Below, piece after piece: positions 1 to 4,500 of a stretch of 6,101 bases of DNA. Position 1 is the stretch's first letter. Every line of letters begins with the position of its first letter. Made by a program: the position numbers and the translations under genes. The stretch covers positions 1 to 6,101 of the forward strand of contig CAZQEN010000416.1 in assembly GCA_964591605.1 (NCBI GenBank), read 5' to 3'. This stretch comes from CAYLLT01 sp964591605. GTDB lineage: Bacteria; Planctomycetota; Phycisphaerae; UBA1845; PWPN01. The notes beneath the pieces were generated by a model that saw only the letters and a program-made list of their open reading frames with translations, had not been told where the DNA came from and ran no database searches.

Positions 1-307
1 CAGCCGGAAACTCCCGGACGCGATGGTCGTAATGCCGGGCGAGCAGGAAGTCATCGGGTGACACCGCGGCGTTGGCCGCACACTGCTGACGGAATCGCTC
101 CGTGAACTGCACGTTCGGCACGATGTGCACAACGCAGCCGGCCGGCTGGCCCTGGACCACCGTGCGAATGCCCGGCAACCGCAGAAGCAGTCGGAAGGTC
201 AGAACCTGGAACTCGCGGCTCTCCGGAATGAGCAGGCTGGCGGTCAGGGTCAGCACGAGAGCAGCTCGGGCGAGGTGGATCCACCCGCATCTCAGCCGGT
301 CGTCCAT
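1..307 (-). CDS. Unrecognised exported or membrane-anchored protein, N-terminal part (runs off left edge)
   Basis: The reading frame starts at an ATG (complement of 305-307) and stays open to the window edge, giving about 102 residues. The N-terminus has charged residues D2, D3, R4 and R6, then a hydrophobic stretch at roughly residues 12-27 (LARAALVLTLTASLLI), which looks like a signal peptide or signal anchor. The rest (for example LLLRLPGIRTVV near residue 40 and VQFTERFRQQCAANAAVSPDDFLLARHYDH near 71-100) matches no family I recognise. Support for this frame: about 80% of codons end in G or C, a GAGG Shine-Dalgarno-like element lies six bases before the ATG, and the hydrophobic segment follows directly after the start. 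Overlapping frames on both strands lack these features. The gene is divergent from the sigma factor and shares its upstream region, so co-regulation or control by that sigma factor is possible but not shown. The C-terminus is missing from the window. Confidence 0.62.
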   Translation of the reverse strand, partial: MDDRLRCGWIHLARAALVLTLTASLLIPESREFQVLTFRLLLRLPGIRTVVQGQPAGCVVHIVPNVQFTERFRQQCAANAAVSPDDFLLARHYDHRVREFPA

Positions 308-355
308 GGGGCACCTCGAGCCTGGGGCGGTCGGATGGAGTCCGCTGCCCGGCGT

Positions 356-385
356 ATTGTGCCCCCGACCACGTGTCGGCCACAA
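356..385 (-). promoter_or_regulatory. Candidate promoter for the minus-strand gene
   Basis: On the minus strand TTGTGG (complement of 380-385) and CACAAT (complement of 356-361) are separated by 18 bases. The -10 matches the sigma-70 consensus at 4 of 6 positions and the -35 at 3 of 6. Transcription would begin near 349 and leave a leader of about 40 bases before the ATG at 307. It stands out because A/T-rich hexamers are rare here, but promoter consensus in Planctomycetes is poorly defined, so this is tentative. Confidence 0.3.
357..385. repeat. Imperfect 29-bp dyad, operator-like
   Basis: Outer arms TTGTG (357-361) and CACAA (381-385) and inner arms CCGAC (365-369) and GTCGG (375-379) are each perfect inverted pairs. 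They flank a CACGT core (370-374); the two arm pairs are centred one base apart. The inner dyad falls wholly within the spacer of the candidate minus-strand promoter, where a dimeric repressor or activator would be expected to bind. No specific regulator can be named. Confidence 0.35.
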
Positions 386-508
386 CGCGCCGGGCGCCGG
401 CTTGGGACGTGACCGGAAAGGGCACCAGCGGTTCGCGCGCTCGGGCGTTGAACGCCGTCGGGGGGGCACTCCCTCGCTCCGCGGCCGGGCGAATTCCTGC
501 AGATGGGG

Positions 509-538
509 TTGTCACATCGGCGGGGGTTCTGCCAGAAT
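509..538 (+). promoter_or_regulatory. Candidate promoter for the sigma factor gene
   Basis: TTGTCA (509-514, 5 of 6 matches to the sigma-70 -35) is followed after 18 bases by CAGAAT (533-538, 4 of 6 matches to the -10). Transcription would start near 545, giving a leader of about 300 bases before the ATG at 842 or about 57 bases before the alternative GTG at 602. An autoregulated ECF promoter elsewhere in the region cannot be excluded. Confidence 0.3.
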
Positions 539-556
539 AGGGATAGAGCAGCCATC

Positions 557-580
557 CAGGCCGCCCCCCGCGGCGGCCTG
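557..580 (+). repeat. Perfect 9-bp GC-rich hairpin in the sigma leader
   Basis: CAGGCCGCC (557-565) pairs perfectly with GGCGGCCTG (572-580) around a six-base loop. No T-run follows on either strand, so it is not a classic intrinsic terminator. It lies just downstream of the candidate promoter start site and just before a purine-rich GAAAGAAGG tract (586-594), so it could affect leader structure or act as a bidirectional barrier between the divergent units. Confidence 0.45.
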
Positions 581-664
581 AATCGGAAAGAAGGGCCGGC
601 CGTGGCGCCCGCACCGTCCATACGCGGGCCACCACGGTTCACATCTTCCGCAGATCGACCTCTT

Positions 665-703
665 CCGGGCCTCGGCCCGGCGCAACCGGCTCAACCTCCG
701 GTT
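665..703 (+). repeat. Two adjacent inverted repeats in the sigma leader
   Basis: CCGGGCC (665-671) and GGCCCGG (674-680) form a perfect 7-bp dyad with a two-base centre; as RNA it would fold as a 6-bp stem with a four-base loop. Three bases later AACCGG (684-689) and CCGGTT (698-703) form a second perfect stem with an eight-base loop. Neither is followed by a T-tract. In DNA this rich in GC such repeats can arise by chance, so function is uncertain. Confidence 0.3.
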
Positions 704-828
704 TCGCCGGCGACATCGTCTCACGGCAGTCCGGCGGACGTCGGGTCGTCCGTCCCGCAGCACCACGATCAGCAGTACAGGGCAGCCTTCGGCACCCGCG
801 AAGACGGCGATCCCGAAGGCCTGATTCC

Positions 829-834
829 GGAAAG
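829..834 (+). promoter_or_regulatory. Ribosome binding site of the sigma factor
   Basis: GGAAAG lies seven bases before the ATG at 842 and supports that start. A competing GAAAGAAGG tract at 586-594 lies seven bases before an in-frame GTG at 602, but the 80 residues that start would add look disordered and have weak coding bias. Confidence 0.45.
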
Positions 835-841
835 TGGCACC

Positions 842-1468
842 ATGAGCGAGTTCCCCGCTGACTCAGGGCAAACCGAGACGCTCCAGGAGGCGTCGCGCGA
901 CGGTTCGCCGGGCGCGTTCGAGCAGCTCTTCGCCCTGCACCGTGACTACATCAAAAGCGTGATCGCGCTGCGGATGGATCCGCGGTTGCGGGCGCGCCTC
1001 GATGCCTCCGACCTAGTCCAGGAGACGCAACTGGAGGCGATGCGGCGGGTGGAAGCGTTTGCACGGGAGCGGCGGGTGCCCGTACGGCTGTGGCTGCGCC
1101 AGATTGCGTATGAGAAGCTCCGGGAGGCCCGGCGGCGGCATCTGGGTACGGCCGGGCGGCGCGTCACGCGCGAGGTTCCGCTGCCGGATCGCTCGGCGCG
1201 GCAACTCGGGCTCCTGGCCGAGTCCTCGAGCCCCAGCGAGCGCGCCGCCCGCCGCGAGCTGGCGGTCCTGGTCCGCCGGGCCGTCGGACACCTGAGCGAG
1301 ACGGACCGCGAGATCCTGCTCATGCGCAGCACCGAGCGGCTCGACTACGAGGATATCGGGTACGTGCTGGGAATCGACCCGGCGGCCGCACGCCAGCGGC
1401 ACGCCCGGGCGCTCATCCGGCTGGGAAAGCTGCTGGCCGAGCACGGTCTGCGGGAGTCGCAGTTGTAG
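842..1468 (+). CDS. ECF-family RNA polymerase sigma factor, kinase-associated planctomycetal type
   Basis: A 208-residue protein, normal length for an ECF sigma factor, that would direct core RNA polymerase to a specific promoter set. Region 2 spans about residues 24-100: D54-A-S-D57-L-V-Q-E-T is the core-binding region 2.2, and VRLWLRQIAYEKLREARRRH (81-100) is the region 2.3/2.4 part that melts and reads the -10. Region 4 spans about 137-198: LSETDREILLMR (151-162), then the helix-turn-helix DYEDIGYVLGIDPAAARQRHARALIRL (168-194), which reads the -35. The two domains are joined by a variable linker of about 35 residues. There is no C-terminal extension and no anti-sigma gene beside it; the partner downstream is a receptor-like kinase. 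The frame is open upstream to 503, but I prefer ATG 842 for its ribosome site, domain length and coding bias; GTG 602 is the main alternative. The 3' end lies only six bases before an assembly gap. Confidence 0.9.
   Translation: MSEFPADSGQTETLQEASRDGSPGAFEQLFALHRDYIKSVIALRMDPRLRARLDASDLVQETQLEAMRRVEAFARERRVPVRLWLRQIAYEKLREARRRHLGTAGRRVTREVPLPDRSARQLGLLAESSSPSERAARRELAVLVRRAVGHLSETDREILLMRSTERLDYEDIGYVLGIDPAAARQRHARALIRLGKLLAEHGLRESQL
1448..1462 (+). repeat. 15-bp direct repeat, left copy (sigma 3' end)
   Basis: CTGCGGGAGTCGCAG occurs here and again at 1578-1592 on the other side of the N gap, in the same coding context (LRESQ). It is itself a short inverted repeat, CTGCG/CGCAG around GGAGT. 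Sequence after the two copies differs: ttgtag here, ctatga in the right copy. Confidence 0.9.
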
Positions 1469-1474
1469 CAGCGG

Positions 1475-1574
1475 NNNNNNNNNNNNNNNNNNNNNNNNNN
1501 NNNNNNNNNNNNNNNNNNNNNNNNNNNNNNNNNNNNNNNNNNNNNNNNNNNNNNNNNNNNNNNNNNNNNNNNNN
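1475..1574. other. Assembly gap of 100 Ns
   Basis: Exactly 100 unknown bases, the usual placeholder for a gap of unknown length between scaffolded contigs. The true distance may be zero, negative (overlapping contig ends) or large. All statements about the spacing between sigma factor and kinase depend on it. Confidence 0.97.
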
Positions 1575-1598
1575 GAGCTGCGGGAGTCGCAGCTATGA
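1575..1598 (+). other. Last codons of a sigma-factor-like gene, right of the gap
   Basis: The first sequence after the gap reads GAG CTG CGG GAG TCG CAG CTA TGA, that is ELRESQL-stop, in the frame starting at 1575. The complete sigma factor left of the gap ends GLRESQL-stop. Two explanations fit: the contigs overlap at the end of one gene, with errors or strain variation at a contig end; or a second, paralogous sigma gene lies in the gap and ends here. Its stop TGA (1596-1598) overlaps the kinase ATG (1595-1597). Confidence 0.6.
1576..1594 (+). promoter_or_regulatory. Hairpin carrying the kinase ribosome binding site
   Basis: AGCTGCG (1576-1582) and CGCAGCT (1588-1594) form a perfect 7-bp stem around a GGAGT loop, ending at the base before the kinase ATG. 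The likely Shine-Dalgarno GGGAG (1582-1586) sits in the loop and at the stem edge, eight bases from the start. Ribosomes finishing the sigma frame would open this stem, which fits translational coupling through the ATGA overlap. Confidence 0.4.
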
Positions 1599-4500
1599 AG
1601 ACGCGATCAACCTCATGCGAGCCAACGGCAGCTTCGCTCGTCGCCCGCGCGGCGGACGAGTTTCTCGATCTGCTGGACCGGGGTGAGGTGCCCGACGTGG
1701 AGGCGTTCGTGGCGCGGTATCCGGAGGCGGCGGACGTGCTGCGGCGGGTGCTGCCGGCGCTGGAGGCGCTGGGGGCGGACTCACTGGAGTCCGATCTGGA
1801 GCCAGGGGGCGCCGCGCGCGACGATGCGCCGCGGAGACGATCCCTGGGCGATTTCGAGCTGCTGCGTGAGCTCGGCCGTGGCGGCATGGGGGTGGTGTAC
1901 GAGGCTCGGCAGCTCTCGCTCGACCGGCTGGTGGCCCTCAAGATCCTGCCGCTGGCGGCGGTGCTCGATCGGCGGCAGCTTCAGCGGTTTCAGAACGAAG
2001 CCCGGGCGGCGGCCCACCTGCATCATCCCAACATCCTGCCCATCTTCTCGGTGGGCTGCGAACGCGGCGTGCACTACTACGCAATGCAGCTCATCGACGG
2101 GCCGACGGTGGCGGAGGTGATCCGATATCTGCGCCAGCAGACAGATCTGAGCAACCTCATGAGCGCTGCCGGCGGGCGGGACGCCCGGCCCCCGGATGCC
2201 CGGGCGCCACGACGGACGGCCGCTACGGATGTGTCGCTGGATGCGCGCGAATCGCCGCTGTTCAGCGGCTCGTCGGACGCGGGGCTCGGGCCGGCCTGCA
2301 GCGAAGGGCCGTTGGGCGCGGTGTGCGTCGATATGCCGCGCGGGCTGTCGGCCGCGCTGAGCAGTTCGCTGGGGGAATCGACGACCAGTCCCGCCTTCTT
2401 CCGCGCGGTGGCGCAGCTTGGGATCCAGGCGGCCTCGGCGCTGCAGCATGCGCACGATGAGGGCATCGTCCACCGCGACATCAAGCCCTCGAACCTGCTG
2501 CTCGATGGGCACGGAAAACTCTGGATCGCGGACTTCGGCCTGGCCCGCGTGGAACACGACCCGGGCATGACCATGACCGGCGACGTGCTCGGCACGCTGC
2601 GCTACATGAGCCCCGAGCAGGCCCTGGCCCGCAAGACCGAGATCGACCATCGCACGGACATCTACTCGCTGGGTGCGACGCTGTATGAGCTCCTCGCGCT
2701 CACGCCCGCGTTCCCATTACAGGACCGACAACAACTGCTCCAGCAGATCGCCCAGGACGAGCCGAAGCCCCCACGGCAGATCAACGGGGCGATCCCGGCG
2801 GAGATGGCGGTCATCGTCGGCAAGGCCATGGCCAAGGTGCCGGCCGAGCGCTACGCCACCATCCAGGACCTCGCGGACGACCTGCAGCGGTTCCTGGACC
2901 ACAAGCCGATCAGGGCGAAACCGCCCACGCTGGCCCAGCGCATCGCCAAGTGGTCGCGGCGGCATCAGCCGGTGGTCTGGTCGGCGGCCATCCTTCTCGT
3001 CCTGACCACGATCGGCCTGGCGATCAGCAACGTGATCATCGCCCGCGAGAAGGGCCAGAAGACCGCGGCCCTTGAAAAAGCTACGGAGAATGAGTCCCGG
3101 GCGCTCGCCGAGGCGGCGAAAGCCAAGGCGATCAGCGATTTGCTCCAGGAGATGCTTGCCTCCGCCGGCCCGAGCAAGGACAAAGCGGCCGACTACACCG
3201 TGCGGCAACTGCTGGATGACTTCTCGGCCGGTCTGGGCGATCAGCTCAAGGATCAGCCGGAAGCGGAGATTGCCATCCGCAAGACAATTGCTGTCGCCTA
3301 CCAGCGGCTGGGTGTATGGGAAAAAGGCCAGCCCCACTTCGAGATTTCCATCGACCTGCAGCGGCGGCTGGGGTCAAACCCTCTTGAACTGGCCGACACA
3401 CTGATCATTTACGCGTGGAATCTGGCCGCGAATCGAGATGCAGCCGGGGCCGAGGCTCATGCCCGCGAGGCGCTGGCCATCTTTCGGCAACGAGGCGCTG
3501 ATGCCGGAAGAATCATTGGGGCGTTTCACTCCGTGCAGCAGTTCCTCAAGGGCCAGTCGAAGTACGACGAGGCCAATGCGGTTGCCCAGCAGGGACTCGC
3601 CTTCGCCCGGGAGGCCGGACAGGAGGAACACGCTCAGGTCGCCGCCCTGCTCCAGGGGCTTTCGGATACGAAACGACTGACTGGTCGCCTCGCCGAGGCG
3701 GAGGATTTTGGCCGACAGGCGGTGGCACTGCAACGGCGTCTGCATGATGCCGACAGTACAACAACCGCTTGGGCCTATATAGTGCTTGGAACCAGTCTAG
3801 ACCAGCAGAACAAACGAGAAGAAGCCGAAACATGCTACCGCGAAGCCCTGGAGATATTCCTCAGAAACAACTTCGAGTGGACGCATCCGAGCGTGGCGAC
3901 GGTGGTGGTGAAACTGACCAACCTCCTGAAGGCTCGCGGCGACCAGGCGGGCGTGAACGAGTTGCTCGAACGGCAGAGTGCGGGGCTCGCCGAGGCTATC
4001 GCCCGGACCCCTGACGACGTGCCGCTTCGTCTCCGCCAGGTCCAGCTCCTTCGCGAACTGGGAAGACTGGACGAGGCGATCGAGGCCTGCTCCGCGGTGT
4101 TGCAGCGGCAACCGGACCTGGCCGAGGCCCGGTACCAGCGAGGCGACTGTTACCTGCAGAAGCGCGACCATATCCGCTCGGCCGATGACCTCCTGGAGGT
4201 CATTCGGATCGGCAGCCGTCAGCCGGAGGCGAACGGCGTCCAGGCCGTCAATGCGGCGACGATGCTGATTCGGCTCCTCTCGCAGGCTGGTCAGGACACT
4301 GAGTTCCCGGGTGACGCGGTCGAACAACTGGCTCAGGAAAGCCTAAAGGTAATCGAGGGCATGCTGGCCGCGCTGGATCGGCCGTTTCCAGCCGCGCGCG
4401 GGGTTGAAACAGGGCGGGCGCTGCGCCTGCTGGCGGTGGCAATGCGCGACAGCGGCAAACTCGAGTTAGCGGAAAAAGCCTCTCGGGTCAGCGTTCATCA

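Larger units (their letters stand above)
308..841. other. Divergent intergenic region, no convincing gene
   Basis: About 530 bases separate the minus-strand gene from the sigma factor. Open frames cross it on both strands, but their translations are Pro/Arg/Gly-rich without domain character, and third-position G/C preference is weak, especially between about 600 and 720 in the sigma frame (roughly half of those codons end in A or T). The region holds candidate promoters in both directions, an operator-like dyad and several GC-rich inverted repeats, listed separately. A run of seven Gs lies at 460-466. No tRNA- or rRNA-like sequence was seen. Confidence 0.6.

Noticed and set aside
387..400. 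Tandem 7-bp repeat GCGCCGG x2
   Set aside because: Two short GC-only units in GC-rich DNA are likely chance; too short for a repeat family or CRISPR.
557..580. Intrinsic terminator
   Set aside because: The stem is strong, but no T-run follows on either strand, so it is listed only as a hairpin.
102..581. Plus-strand frame of 159 residues
   Set aside because: Arg/Ser/Pro-rich translation with no motif, opposite the minus-strand gene whose frame has a signal-like start and good third-position bias.
51..635. Minus-strand frame of 194 residues across the intergenic region
   Set aside because: It overlaps the better-supported minus-strand gene in another frame, and its product is Arg/Pro/Gly-rich without a domain.
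1781..2650. Long minus-strand open frame (289 residues) opposite the kinase domain
   Set aside because: The plus-strand frame here contains every kinase motif in order. The antisense frame is an expected by-product of GC-rich codon bias and its product lacks domain character.
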